Source: Chloroflexota bacterium (GTDB lineage: Bacteria; Chloroflexota; Anaerolineae; Anaerolineales; Anaerolineaceae). From it: a DNA stretch of 64,000 nt. Shown here piece by piece: positions 51,429 to 60,055 of this stretch. Both the position numbers and the translations under genes were made by a program. Position 1 is the first letter of the stretch. Each line of letters opens with the position of its first letter. The stretch spans positions 36,654 to 100,653 of the forward strand of contig JAKQJC010000057.1 of assembly GCA_029561345.1 (NCBI GenBank), in the 5' to 3' direction. Below the pieces are notes generated by a model. That model was not told the origin of the DNA and made no database searches. It saw only the letters and a program-made list of their open reading frames with translations.

Positions 51429-51836
51429 CTATCGAGTGGATGCAATATTTTTGAGCAAGGCCAGTTTCTTGCTCACGGCCTGAGAAAAGGTCTGGTAACG
51501 CAGGCTGGTTTCCACCATCTGCGTCATCTCCGTATCAATATCCACATTGTTGCCGTCAGCCCGAAGTGTTCCGCCGGGCCGCAGCTCCACCTGGTAGAGC
51601 TGCGCAAGGCTGTTGCTCGAAAGCTGGTGGCCGGCATGGGTGGTGGAAAGCGCCAATCGGCCGGTGGAATTCATGGCCCGGTTCAATGCGTCTTCAAAAC
51701 GCACCTGCTGCGAGCGGTATCCGGGGGTATCTGTATTGGCCAGGTTTTGGGAAATCAGGTCGCGCCGCAGCGAAAGACCATCCAGTGCAGCCTTGGCCGC
51801 CGTCAATGATGCGTCGCCATAAATCGGGTCAAACAT
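51429..51836 (-). CDS. flgB: Flagellar basal-body rod protein FlgB
   Basis: A 135-residue rod protein. The N-terminus LDGLSLRRDLISQNLANTDTPGYRS carries the rod consensus, followed by FEDALNRAM. The C-terminus NNVDIDTEMTQMVETSLRYQTF is typical of proximal rod subunits. Size and pattern fit FlgB. Notably flgB lies downstream of fliJ, separate from flgC and fliE, which are 6-7 kb upstream. Confidence 0.92.
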   Translation of the reverse strand: MFDPIYGDASLTAAKAALDGLSLRRDLISQNLANTDTPGYRSQQVRFEDALNRAMNSTGRLALSTTHAGHQLSSNSLAQLYQVELRPGGTLRADGNNVDIDTEMTQMVETSLRYQTFSQAVSKKLALLKNIASTR

Positions 51837-51839
51837 GCT

Positions 51840-52388
51840 TCAAGCCCTCCCGTTCATCGCGCTCTGGTAATATCCCAGCACGCGCCTGACATAAGTCTGT
51901 GTTTCCTGATATGGCGGAATGCCGTCATACTTGGATACTGCGCCAGGCCCGGCGTTGTAAGCCGCCACCGCCAGGGTGGTGTTGCCGCCAAAGCGGTCCA
52001 AAAGCTGGCGCAGGAACTTCACCCCGCCCTCAATGTTTTGTTCTGGATCAAAGGCATTCGTCACGCCCAGGCTGCGGGCCGTGCCCGGCATCAGCTGCAT
52101 CAACCCCTGCGCGCCGGCCGACGAAACCACATCCGGGTTAAAGTTCGATTCCGCTTTGATCACTGCCTGCACCAGGGCCGGATCCACATTGTATTTGGCA
52201 GCTTTCTCCCGGATAATCTCAGCGAAAGACCCGGTTACTGTGGCATCTGCGCTGCTTTTCAATGTCGAAGCGCCCGTGTTCTGAGCGCTGTCCAGCAGGC
52301 CGCTCAGCTCGGTGCCGCTCATTTTTTGCATCAGCTGCATCAAAACCAGCTGAATTTCCATGTTGAAGTAGTTGGTATCAATCATCAC
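51840..52388 (-). CDS. SLT-domain lytic transglycosylase, flagellar-linked
   Basis: A 182-residue protein. The C-terminal SLT domain (about 65-175) has the catalytic Glu in VIKAESNFNP, then SAGAQGLMQLMPGTA and AVAAYNAGPGAVSKY, all canonical. It would cleave the glycan strands of peptidoglycan. The N-terminus is MNxxFNMEIQLVLMQLMQKM-like with no Sec signal, so export may go through the flagellar channel. It lies between fliJ and flgB, consistent with opening the wall for the rod. Overlaps the fliJ stop by 4 bp. Confidence 0.88.
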   Translation of the reverse strand: MMIDTNYFNMEIQLVLMQLMQKMSGTELSGLLDSAQNTGASTLKSSADATVTGSFAEIIREKAAKYNVDPALVQAVIKAESNFNPDVVSSAGAQGLMQLMPGTARSLGVTNAFDPEQNIEGGVKFLRQLLDRFGGNTTLAVAAYNAGPGAVSKYDGIPPYQETQTYVRRVLGYYQSAMNGRA

Positions 52389-52855
52389 AAATCTCCTTCA
52401 TGAGAATGGTCCGCACGGCTCTGGGCATGTGCTTTGCTGGTATAGATGTCGTCCTGTATCCGTTTTTCCATCTGGCTCACTTTTTCTTCATAAGCGGCCC
52501 ATTCCCGTTCGCGCAGCTTTTCATAAACAGCTTCATCCTGTTTGGCTTTCACCACTTCCATGCGCGTATTCTCGATCTGATCTTCCAATAGTTTGAGTTC
52601 ATCCTGCAGTTTGGCAATGTAAACCTGCACCTGCTTCAAATAAGCCCGGGAAAGCGAGATGGCCTGTAAATCCAACACTCCGGTCTGGTAGGTAACCAGC
52701 TCATCCATCAGGCGGTTTTGTTCCGCAAACAGCATTGCCAGGCTGTCCAGCACCTGCTGTTTGGCAATCAGCAGCCGCGCCACTTCCATTTCGAGCATCT
52801 CGACCCGATGGTGGTGATATTCGAGGATATTTTGGAGAGAAAATTTTGGCGGCAT
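52385..52855 (-). CDS. fliJ: Flagellar export chaperone FliJ
   Basis: A 156-residue almost wholly coiled-coil protein, starting MPPKFSLQNILEYHHHRVEML, with heptads through residue 150. Length, coiled-coil character and place directly after fliI match FliJ, the stalk that couples the FliI ATPase ring to FlhA. The ATG at 52855 has GAGGA eight bases upstream, so an ATG at 52870 is less likely. A 145-bp gap separates it from fliI, unusual for this pair. Confidence 0.82.
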   Translation of the reverse strand: MPPKFSLQNILEYHHHRVEMLEMEVARLLIAKQQVLDSLAMLFAEQNRLMDELVTYQTGVLDLQAISLSRAYLKQVQVYIAKLQDELKLLEDQIENTRMEVVKAKQDEAVYEKLREREWAAYEEKVSQMEKRIQDDIYTSKAHAQSRADHSHEGDL

Positions 52856-53000
52856 CGCGTCATTCCTCAATAAAAAGAATCTCTATCCTTACTATAGCGA
52901 TTCCCGCGTAAAATTCAGTAAAGGGCGGGCTAAATTCAAATAAATGTTATATGAAGAAAATTTACGCCCTTTTAACCCCCTCCCCCCTTCAGGCGTTTCA

Positions 53001-54314
53001 TCAAGTGTTGATAATATCAGCCATCATCTGCAGGGTAACCTCAAAATCGGTGAAGTTGCGGTCCTGCTGCAAAAAGGCATTCATGGCCGGCAAGGCTCTG
53101 ATGGCCGCGTCAATTTCAGGGTCCGAGCCGTTCACGTAGGCGCCAATATTGATCAAATCGCGGGCCTTCTCATAGGTGGCCAACAGCTTGCGGATCTGCC
53201 CGGCCATTTTGCGGTGATCGTCGCTGGTGATGGCCGGCATAACGCGGGAAATGCTCCCCAGCACATCAATGGCCGGGTAATGGTTGCGGGTGGCCAACGC
53301 GCGGCTGAGGATGATATGCCCGTCCAAAATTCCGCGCACGGCATCGCAAATGGGCTCATTGAAATCATCGCCTTCCACCAAAACGGTGAAATAGCCGGTA
53401 ATGGACCCTTTGGGCCCCGTGCCAGCGCGTTCAAGCAGGCGCGGCAGCAGGGCAAACACGGAAGGGGTGTAACCGCGGCTGGCCGGCGGCTCGCCGATGG
53501 CCAGCCCCACTTCGCGCTGGGCCATGGCAAAGCGCGTGGTCGAATCCATCAGAAAAGTCACATCCAGGCCCTGGTCGCGGTAATATTCAGCGATGGTCAT
53601 TGCCACCCAGGCGGCTTTCAAACGCACCAGGGCGGGTTTATCAGACGTGGCCACCACCACCACCGAGCGTTTAAGCCCTTCCGGCCCCAGGTCACCGTCC
53701 ACAAAATCGCGCACCTCGCGCCCGCGCTCGCCAATCAGGGCAATCACGCTGACATCAGATTTTGAGCTGCGGGCAATCGCACCCATCAGGGTGCTTTTTC
53801 CAACCCCTGAACCCGCAAAAATGCCCAGGCGCTGTCCCTTGCCGCAGGTGAGCATGCCGTCCAGGGCGCGCACACCGGTGATCATCGGTTCGGTGATGCG
53901 CGTGCGTTCGAGCGGGTGGGGCGCAAAATTGTAAATAGGCATCATCGGCACATCCCCCAGCGGCCCCCGGTCATCCATTGGCTCGCCCATGCCGTCCAGC
54001 ACCCGTCCCAGCAGGCTCATACCCACCGGCGCCTTCAGCACCGAACGCAGCGGCCTCACCGGGCTGTCGGGCTGCACCCCTTCCATATCTCCCAGGGGCA
54101 TCAGCAGGGTGCTGCGGTTGCGAAAACCCACCACCTCTGAAAGCAGGGTTTTTCCACCCCGCCCATGCACCTCGCAGGCTTCGCCAATCTGGCAATCAAG
54201 GCCCATCGCCTCGATGGTCAGGCCAATCACCTGCGAAACCCGCCCCGAAATGCTCATGGTCTCCAGTGATTCCATGGCATGGCGGTAGCGGGTCAGGCGC
54301 GGCAGGCCGCTCAT
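53001..54314 (-). CDS. fliI: Flagellum-specific ATP synthase
   Basis: A 437-residue F1-beta-like export ATPase. Walker A is GIFAGSGVGKSTLMG near residue 165; Walker B lies in VTFLMDSTTRFA; the superfamily signature appears as PAIDVLGSISRV. The N-terminal region has the beta-barrel with GMSLLGRVLDGMGEPMD. It drives export substrates through the flagellar gate with FliH and FliJ, whose genes flank it. Overlaps fliH by 4 bp. Confidence 0.95.
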   Translation of the reverse strand: MSGLPRLTRYRHAMESLETMSISGRVSQVIGLTIEAMGLDCQIGEACEVHGRGGKTLLSEVVGFRNRSTLLMPLGDMEGVQPDSPVRPLRSVLKAPVGMSLLGRVLDGMGEPMDDRGPLGDVPMMPIYNFAPHPLERTRITEPMITGVRALDGMLTCGKGQRLGIFAGSGVGKSTLMGAIARSSKSDVSVIALIGERGREVRDFVDGDLGPEGLKRSVVVVATSDKPALVRLKAAWVAMTIAEYYRDQGLDVTFLMDSTTRFAMAQREVGLAIGEPPASRGYTPSVFALLPRLLERAGTGPKGSITGYFTVLVEGDDFNEPICDAVRGILDGHIILSRALATRNHYPAIDVLGSISRVMPAITSDDHRKMAGQIRKLLATYEKARDLINIGAYVNGSDPEIDAAIRALPAMNAFLQQDRNFTDFEVTLQMMADIINT

Positions 54315-55396
54315 ACTTCTGGTTCCTCCAGGCGTGAGTTGAAGGTATCCTGCAGGGCATCTATCACCAGCTTGACCTGTACATCAAGCTGGTTGTCTAT
54401 AGAGCCAAATTCACCTTCCACATAGCAGCCTCCGCGCACAATGCGCTCAGAGGCCATCAATTCAATGCGCTGGCCGTTGTGCCTCGCATCAGCTTCGCCC
54501 CAAAGGGAAGAAAGCGCCGCGAAATCATCAGGATGCAGGTAAATGCGCAAATCACCCAGCCGGCTTGCTTCGCCCATCACCCGGTTGATGGTTTGCGCCA
54601 GCATGGCCGGCTCAAGTGACACACCGTGCCCAAACAGTTTGCGCGTGATGACCTGCAAAATTTGCACCATATCCTCTTCGTTTTGCGAAAGGGCTTCCTG
54701 ACGCCAGGTTTGGGTTTCTGAAACGATATTTTCGAGGATATGAATCATTTTCTCACCCTCGATTTTTCCCTCTTCATAACCCTGGTCATGGGCCGCCCGG
54801 GTGATCTCCTCTGCCCTGGAGCGGGCTTCGGCCTCAATTTCAGCCGCCCGCCGCCGGGCTTCCTCAATCACCTGCTGCGCGTCGCTGTGGGCCTGCCCCA
54901 GCAGGTTGTCCGCCTCAAATCGGGCGGCTTCCAGCTGTTTTTGCACCTCCTGCAGGCGTTCATTGGCTTCGTTCAGCGCTTCTTCAAGAATGCGCTGGCG
55001 ATTTTCTTGCTCTGCGTCGGGTTCTGCCCCGACCTGATCCAGGCGCAGCTGCCCCACATGCCAGCTGCGCACAGTTCCTTTCCCATTTTCTTCATGAAGA
55101 ACATGATGCTGTGCTGCAATCATCGCGGCATCGGCCGGCACAACCGGCGGGGCTTTGCTTTTCACCGCTGGCGGCTCCATTGGCACGGCGCTTCCGCCAG
55201 CCTGGTCTGCCTGGCTCATGGCAAAAGCTGAAAATCCCGCTTCAGGTTGAGGCGGTTGGGGCATTTGCGCCCACAGCATCTCACCGCTTTCCTCGCCCTC
55301 CACCGGAGCAGCCGGTTTCAATTCCTCTGCTGGCATCCATGCCTGCGCCGGAATATGGGCTGCCCCGCCTTTCAGAAGGTTACATGATGATTTCAT
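54311..55396 (-). CDS. fliH: Flagellar assembly protein FliH
   Basis: A 361-residue FliH, longer than usual (about 230-260) because of a Pro/Ala/Gln-rich N-terminus (1-130). Residues 145-235 are a charged coiled coil (ARRRAAEIEAEARSRAEEI), and the C-terminal domain (about 240-355) has DLRIYLHPDDFAALSS and RIVRGGCYVEGEFGSIDNQLD, the FliH/V-ATPase E-like fold. It regulates FliI and docks it to the basal body. The start overlaps the fliG stop by 17 bp. Confidence 0.9.
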   Translation of the reverse strand: MKSSCNLLKGGAAHIPAQAWMPAEELKPAAPVEGEESGEMLWAQMPQPPQPEAGFSAFAMSQADQAGGSAVPMEPPAVKSKAPPVVPADAAMIAAQHHVLHEENGKGTVRSWHVGQLRLDQVGAEPDAEQENRQRILEEALNEANERLQEVQKQLEAARFEADNLLGQAHSDAQQVIEEARRRAAEIEAEARSRAEEITRAAHDQGYEEGKIEGEKMIHILENIVSETQTWRQEALSQNEEDMVQILQVITRKLFGHGVSLEPAMLAQTINRVMGEASRLGDLRIYLHPDDFAALSSLWGEADARHNGQRIELMASERIVRGGCYVEGEFGSIDNQLDVQVKLVIDALQDTFNSRLEEPEV

Positions 55397-56399
55397 CTCC
55401 GCCTCCGCCGCCAGCGATGATAATTTCGCCAGACTCTTCGAGGGCGCGCACTGTTTCTACAATTTTACGCTGCGCCGCATACACATCCCGTGCCAGCTGC
55501 GGCCCCAATATTTCCACTTCCTCTTTAAGGTTTTCGCGGGCGCGTTCTGACATATTTTTGTAAATATGTTCCGCCAGACGTTCGGGGGCTGCCTTGAGCG
55601 CCAGGGCCAGGTCGGCCTTGTTGATGTCGCGCAGCACACGCTGCATGGTGCGGTCGTCCAGTTTCGCCAGGTCATCAAAGGTGAACAGGCTGGCACGAAT
55701 TTCTTCCACCAATTTGGGATCAGTGGGTTCCAAAGCCTCAAAAATGCGCTTCTGCACATCGCGATCCACCTGGTTCAACATTTTCACCAGGAAGGTCAGG
55801 CCGCCCGTTGCGCGGAAATCGGCCGCGCTGAGCACACCCGAAAGCTTCTGCTTCAGGCTGCGTTCCACCGTCTGCACCACCTGTGGGGAAACGCGGTCCA
55901 TGGTGGCCAGACGCAGGGTCACTTCCACCTGCAAATCGTTCGGAAAATTGGTGAGAATATCAGCTGCCAGTTTGGCTTCCAAATATGAAAGCACCAGTGC
56001 AATGGTCTGTGGGTGTTCATCCTGCAGCAGCTGCGCCACCTGCGAGAGGTCTGCGTTGCGCAGCATCTCAAACGATGAAAGCTGCTGGCGCGCCGAAATG
56101 CGCTCCAGAATTTCAGCACCGCGCCGCGGACCCACAGCCCGGGCCAGCAGCTGGCGGGTATATTCCGCGCCGCCGCCCAGCTGTTCGCCGCCCGACATGG
56201 CCATCACATAGGCCTCTTCCATGGCATCCCGCGCCACATCCGTCGGCACAGCCGGGCTCTCGCTGATGGCCAGCAGCAGGCGTTCCATATCCGCCTCGCC
56301 CAGATACTGCAGCACCCGCGAGGATGTTTCCACCCCAAGGGTCAACAGCAGGGCGGTTGCCTTTTCAAGACCACTGGTCGCGACATTTCCTTCAGGCAT
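55380..56399 (-). CDS. fliG: Flagellar motor switch protein FliG
   Basis: A 339-residue FliG in three domains. The N-terminal domain starts GLEKATALLLTLGVETSS and binds FliF. The middle has the EHPQTIALVLSYL motif for FliM binding. The C-terminal domain has LFTFDDLAKLDDRTMQRVLRD, with the charged residues facing the stator. It ends in an Ile/Gly-rich tail. It shares one base with the fliF stop. fliM and fliN are not in the window. Confidence 0.95.
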   Translation of the reverse strand: MPEGNVATSGLEKATALLLTLGVETSSRVLQYLGEADMERLLLAISESPAVPTDVARDAMEEAYVMAMSGGEQLGGGAEYTRQLLARAVGPRRGAEILERISARQQLSSFEMLRNADLSQVAQLLQDEHPQTIALVLSYLEAKLAADILTNFPNDLQVEVTLRLATMDRVSPQVVQTVERSLKQKLSGVLSAADFRATGGLTFLVKMLNQVDRDVQKRIFEALEPTDPKLVEEIRASLFTFDDLAKLDDRTMQRVLRDINKADLALALKAAPERLAEHIYKNMSERARENLKEEVEILGPQLARDVYAAQRKIVETVRALEESGEIIIAGGGGGDEIIM

Positions 56400-58090
56400 T
56401 AGCGTTTATCCTCGTTCAACCACAATTGTAAAATTTCAGCCACGCGAGCCGGGTTATCTTCTGCCAGGCGCGCCACCACCCGCTGCATCTGTTCATCTTC
56501 AGCCGTCAATTGCGGTTTTTTGGGTTCGCGTCTGGGCATGGGCAGCGGCGGAATAACCGGTTGGCTGGCCCCGCCTGCGGTGGGCTGCGGCAAACCGCCA
56601 GCAGTGGGCTGCCCCACCGGCAAACCTTGCGGAGAGACGGGCATCTCAGCCGTCAATTGCGGCGCGTTCTGTCCGGCCAGTTGGGGCATTTCTCCCGGCT
56701 TCAAGGCTGGCGACCAGACTTCCACCGAAGTGGTGCGCAGGTTGCGCAGCAGGCGCATCACATAGAACAGCACGAAGAGGATGATCAGAACAGCGGCAAT
56801 AATTTCGGCAATTTTGATTAACAAATCGTTACGCTCACTCTCTGCAGCCGCAGCTGCCTCGGCAGTGGTTGTGCTCCGGTCAAAATTCATCGAACGCACC
56901 GAAATGATATCCCCGCGCGCCAGGTCAATGCCCGCCGCCGCAATGATCGCGGTCTGCAAATCGGCCAGCTGCACAGTGTCGGTCACGCCATCCACCAGCA
57001 CTGAAAGGCTGATGCGCTGGATTTCGCCGGGGTGAATCACTTCCGTCGTTTCCGTGGAAGTGATTTCATAATTGAGGGTTTCCTCATTGCGCACATACAC
57101 CAGTTCGCCTGTTGAGGTGGAATACTGGCTGGGCACGGGGGTGGGCAGGTTGCTGGCTGCCCCCGGAATACCGCCAATTTCACCATTTGTCACATAGCTT
57201 TCATTAATTTTCTGCGAGCTGCGAATGGCCACCTGGGTGGGTTCAAAGGCCTGGGTTTTCACTTCGCGGTCGCGCCAGTCCATAGTCACATTCGCCTGGA
57301 CTACCGAGCGGTTGGGGCCCAGGGCAGTTTGAAGCAGCTCTTCAACCTTTTTTTGCAATTCAGCTGCCGCCACCAGTTCTGATGAACGCCGGCTGTCAAT
57401 TTGAGATAACTGCGAGGCATAACCCGAATCGCCGCTGCCCGAGGCCAGCAGGTTGCCATTGCCATCTACGATGGTCACATTTTCCGGCTTCAATCCTTCC
57501 ACAGCATTGGCCACCAGGTAAGTCATGGCCCGCACCTGGGCCGCATCCAGTTTCTGGTTGACCTTCTCCTGCACGGTGATGGCTGCCGTGGTGGGCTGCT
57601 GGTTCGAGGAAAGCAGAGCTTTTTCAGGGGTGACAATATGCACCCGCACCGATTCCACTGCTTCAATGCTGGAAATGGTCCGTTCCAGTTCCCCTTCCAG
57701 CGCGCGTTGATAATTCACCTTCTGGGTGAATTCGGTCATTCCCAGGGTATTGCCGCTGAACAATTCGAAACCCACCGAACCGCTTTGGAAGGAGCCCTGA
57801 CTGGCCAACTTGAGGCGCACTTCATAGACTTTATCTGAAGGCACCAGTACGGTGGTGCCGTTGCGAATTTGATAAGGGATTCCTTCCGCCGTCAACTGTT
57901 CAATCACTTTTCCGGCATCGGCCTCGCTGAGCCCCGAAAAAGCCACCCCATAGGTTGGCGTGCTGGCCCACACAAAAATGACCGGCACCACAATCAACAG
58001 CAGCAGAGCTATCACAATGATGACGATCCTGCGGGTGTTGGACTGTTTTTGCCAGAAATCGAGAACGCGTTGGAAAAGGTTGTTAAACAT
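56399..58090 (-). CDS. fliF: Flagellar MS-ring protein
   Basis: A 563-residue FliF with two transmembrane helices (about residues 22-44 and 440-462) flanking a periplasm-facing region. The N-terminal YscJ-like domain has GLSEADAGKVIEQL and YQRALEGELERTISSI; the central ring-building region has YVRNEETLNYEITSTE. A Pro/Gly/Gln-rich cytosolic linker leads to the C-terminal FliG-binding helix ending PARVAEILQLWLNED. First structure assembled in the basal body. Confidence 0.95.
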   Translation of the reverse strand: MFNNLFQRVLDFWQKQSNTRRIVIIVIALLLLIVVPVIFVWASTPTYGVAFSGLSEADAGKVIEQLTAEGIPYQIRNGTTVLVPSDKVYEVRLKLASQGSFQSGSVGFELFSGNTLGMTEFTQKVNYQRALEGELERTISSIEAVESVRVHIVTPEKALLSSNQQPTTAAITVQEKVNQKLDAAQVRAMTYLVANAVEGLKPENVTIVDGNGNLLASGSGDSGYASQLSQIDSRRSSELVAAAELQKKVEELLQTALGPNRSVVQANVTMDWRDREVKTQAFEPTQVAIRSSQKINESYVTNGEIGGIPGAASNLPTPVPSQYSTSTGELVYVRNEETLNYEITSTETTEVIHPGEIQRISLSVLVDGVTDTVQLADLQTAIIAAAGIDLARGDIISVRSMNFDRSTTTAEAAAAAESERNDLLIKIAEIIAAVLIILFVLFYVMRLLRNLRTTSVEVWSPALKPGEMPQLAGQNAPQLTAEMPVSPQGLPVGQPTAGGLPQPTAGGASQPVIPPLPMPRREPKKPQLTAEDEQMQRVVARLAEDNPARVAEILQLWLNEDKR

Positions 58091-58108
58091 CAGTCTCCTC
58101 TGTTATCC

Positions 58109-58435
58109 TCAGACGTTCATGCGCATCACTTCACGGTAAGCTTCCACCAGGCGGTCGCGAATCCCCATGGCGATGCGGAAATTGATATCCGTCTGTTCTG
58201 CGGCAATGGTCAGGGTATGAACATCCACATCCTCCCCAGCTGCCAGCTGCTGCAGCAGGTTGTCGCTGGTCTGCTGTGATTGGCTGAGGTTTTGCAGCAT
58301 GCTGTTGAAGGTGCTCTGCACATTCTTTACTGAGCCGCTCACCGAAGTGGTTTTGTCCGCCGCTTGGCTCTGCTGCAGACGCTGGGTGTTACCCGCCTGG
58401 TCATACAGTGAAGAGCGAACATTCGAAATGTTCAT
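58109..58435 (-). CDS. fliE: Flagellar hook-basal body protein FliE
   Basis: A 108-residue FliE. The conserved C-terminal half reads DVHTLTIAAEQTDINFRIAMGIRDRLVEAYREVMRM, matching the family in segments EQTDINFRIA and VEAYREVMRM. The N-terminus is Ser/Gln-rich. It links the MS ring to the rod. It lies between flgC and fliF, the standard order. Confidence 0.92.
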   Translation of the reverse strand: MNISNVRSSLYDQAGNTQRLQQSQAADKTTSVSGSVKNVQSTFNSMLQNLSQSQQTSDNLLQQLAAGEDVDVHTLTIAAEQTDINFRIAMGIRDRLVEAYREVMRMNV

Positions 58436-58452
58436 ACCATCACCTCACAGGG

Positions 58453-58905
58453 TTACCGGCCAATTTCCAGGGCGCGCTGCGCCATGGTGCGGGCAGCGTC
58501 AATCACAGTCAAATTGGCTTCATACGACCGTGTGGCTGAAAGCATATTGGTCATTTCAACCACCAGGTTGACATTGGGGTATAAAACAAAACCCTCCGCA
58601 TCCGCGTCGGGATGGGTGGGGTCATATACCTTGGCGCCGGGGGTGTCATCGGTGACAATTTTACTCACCCGCACGCCGTTCAAATTGAGCATGTTATCGT
58701 TGATCTTGCGGTTTGCCAGCATCAAATTGCCCAAAAAGGGCTGTTTGCTCTGGGTCTGAAAAACCACATCCTGGCGCTGATAGGGGCCGCCTTCTGCGGT
58801 GCTGGTGGTCTCTGCGTTGGCCACATTATTGGCAATCACATCCAGGCGCAGGCGCTGGGCCGTCAATGCCGATGATCCAATGCGTAGGGCTCTCCAGAAA
58901 CTCAT
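58453..58905 (-). CDS. flgC: Flagellar basal-body rod protein FlgC
   Basis: A 150-residue rod protein. ALRIGSSALTAQRLRLDVIANNVANAETT is the rod N-terminal consensus; the middle holds VYDPTHPDADAEGFVLYPNVNLVVEMTN, diagnostic of FlgC; the end is RTMAQRALEIGR. AAGGAG lies just before the ATG. It heads the flgC-fliE-fliF-fliG-fliH-fliI run. flgB, normally next to it, is at 51429 instead. Confidence 0.94.
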   Translation of the reverse strand: MSFWRALRIGSSALTAQRLRLDVIANNVANAETTSTAEGGPYQRQDVVFQTQSKQPFLGNLMLANRKINDNMLNLNGVRVSKIVTDDTPGAKVYDPTHPDADAEGFVLYPNVNLVVEMTNMLSATRSYEANLTVIDAARTMAQRALEIGR

Positions 58906-59036
58906 GGTCTTCTCCTTCCATCTCCATCACCAAATAAACCTGGAGCGGCACAATGGCTCCTACCCTGGAGGATACCACACGCCCCTTCTAATAACCGTAA
59001 ATCACCAATGAAGGATGGATAAAAAACACGTGAAGG

Positions 59037-59071
59037 CAAAAAAAATGCCCACCGGTGAATTCGGGTGGGCA
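59037..59071 (-). terminator. Rho-independent terminator after fliS
   Basis: On the minus strand TGCCCACC (59071-59064) pairs with GGTGGGCA (59053-59046), followed by a run of eight T (opposite A at 59038-59045). It lies 20 bp after the fliS stop and separates the filament genes from the flgC operon. Confidence 0.85.
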
Positions 59072-59090
59072 GTGAAGGGTTCTACCTGTT

Positions 59091-59456
59091 TCAGGCTGAT
59101 TGCAAAGCCGGGGAAATGCCCGTCTGGCTTGAAGGCTCAGAAACGGTGTTCAACTGCTTTTCCACGTTGGCCCAGGCCTCGCGCAGCTCAACCAGGGTCT
59201 TCTTGGCTGAATCATAGTCCCCCTTGCGAATGCAATCCAGGCACCACTGGTAAAGGCTCAACAGGCCTGCCGCCACTTCAGCATAATCATAATCGAGGGC
59301 GTCGCGCAGCGCAGTGATGGCCTTGACAGCCGTCTGGAAGTCCTGCTTGTCGCAGGCCCGAATGGCCAGGTCATATGCCATAATGACCAAACGCAACGGG
59401 CTGGCTCCCAGAATTTCCTGCTTTTTATATTGGTTCGCTCCGTAAGCCATCTGCAT
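59091..59456 (-). CDS. fliS: Flagellin export chaperone FliS
   Basis: A 121-residue helical protein. YGANQYKKQEILGASPLRLVIMAYDLAI is the FliS N-terminal signature, and LDYDYAEVAAGLLSLYQWCLD is the family core. It binds the flagellin C-terminus and prevents premature polymerisation in the cytosol. A weaker sigma-28-like promoter lies 55-81 bp upstream, and a terminator follows. AAAGGAG precedes the ATG. Confidence 0.93.
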   Translation of the reverse strand: MQMAYGANQYKKQEILGASPLRLVIMAYDLAIRACDKQDFQTAVKAITALRDALDYDYAEVAAGLLSLYQWCLDCIRKGDYDSAKKTLVELREAWANVEKQLNTVSEPSSQTGISPALQSA

Positions 59457-59510
59457 GGCGTTTCTCCTTTTTCAGCGTGTTGAACTCTGCGAGAACTTTA
59501 CACACTATCT

Positions 59511-59537
59511 TTATCGGTAAGTTTACCTGAACCTGTA
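59511..59537 (-). promoter_or_regulatory. Putative sigma-28 promoter of fliS
   Basis: Read on the minus strand: TACAGGTT (59537-59530), an 11-bp spacer, then ACCGATAA (59518-59511). This matches the FliA consensus TAAAGTTT-N11-GCCGATAA at 6 of 8 and 7 of 8 positions with the exact spacing. Confidence 0.55.
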
Positions 59538-59663
59538 ACACTGCGACATAAAAAAGGCATAAGAAAAGCCCGAAATTTATGTTTAAAACAGGGGTAACTG
59601 ATCTCCTTGAATCATACCCTACCCTTTAGTTTAAGAAAAGGGGGAAAGGCATGTCAATTTCCT

Positions 59664-60014
59664 TCAAACCGAATATTGCAGCAGTTCCCCGGCAGGCAGT
59701 TTTTTGACCGCCTCAGGTGGAATGGTGTGAATCACCTTGTCTGTGGCGCGATCCACCACCAGAATGGTGATATCGTTGTTCTTTGAATCCACCTGAAAAC
59801 GCAGTGTGGTGTTGCCGAGGGCCATGGCCAGGGAAGAGGTATTGTGCTGCCCTTCCGTGCTGCTTTGAGGTGTATCTGCCTGGTTTTCAGGAGCAGGCGC
59901 GTTCACCTTGCTGCGCCGTTCTGAACGCGCTGCCGCCGCCTGTTCCGCCATCCGGTTCACTTGAACAGATTGGGGATCCACTCGCCCGATTTGATTGGTG
60001 ATTTTATCTGACAT
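59664..60014 (-). CDS. flaG: FlaG family protein
   Basis: A 116-residue protein. The first 50 residues are basic and disordered; the conserved core LRFQVDSKNNDITILVVDRATDKVIHTIPPEAVKKLP is the FlaG signature (key parts VDSKNNDITILVVD and IHTIPPE). FlaG proteins influence filament length and are usually encoded near fliD and flagellin, as here. GGAGG sits seven bases before the ATG at 60014. Confidence 0.88.
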   Translation of the reverse strand: MSDKITNQIGRVDPQSVQVNRMAEQAAAARSERRSKVNAPAPENQADTPQSSTEGQHNTSSLAMALGNTTLRFQVDSKNNDITILVVDRATDKVIHTIPPEAVKKLPAGELLQYSV

Positions 60015-60055
60015 CTCGACCTCCATTTTTAGGTCTATTTTAGAGGTTGAAACCC

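Noticed and set aside
52920..52973. AAAGGGCG / CGCCCTTT inverted repeat between fliI and fliJ
   Set aside because: The 8-bp arms are separated by about 37 nt, so a stable hairpin is doubtful.
52944..53765. 273-codon plus-strand frame opposite fliI
   Set aside because: FliI on the other strand is unambiguous; the frame is Gly/His/Gln-rich and has no recognisable motif.
58942..58960. Imperfect palindrome GGAGC...GCTCC before flgC
   Set aside because: The stem is only 5-6 bp and there is no second copy in the window; too weak to call a regulatory site or repeat.
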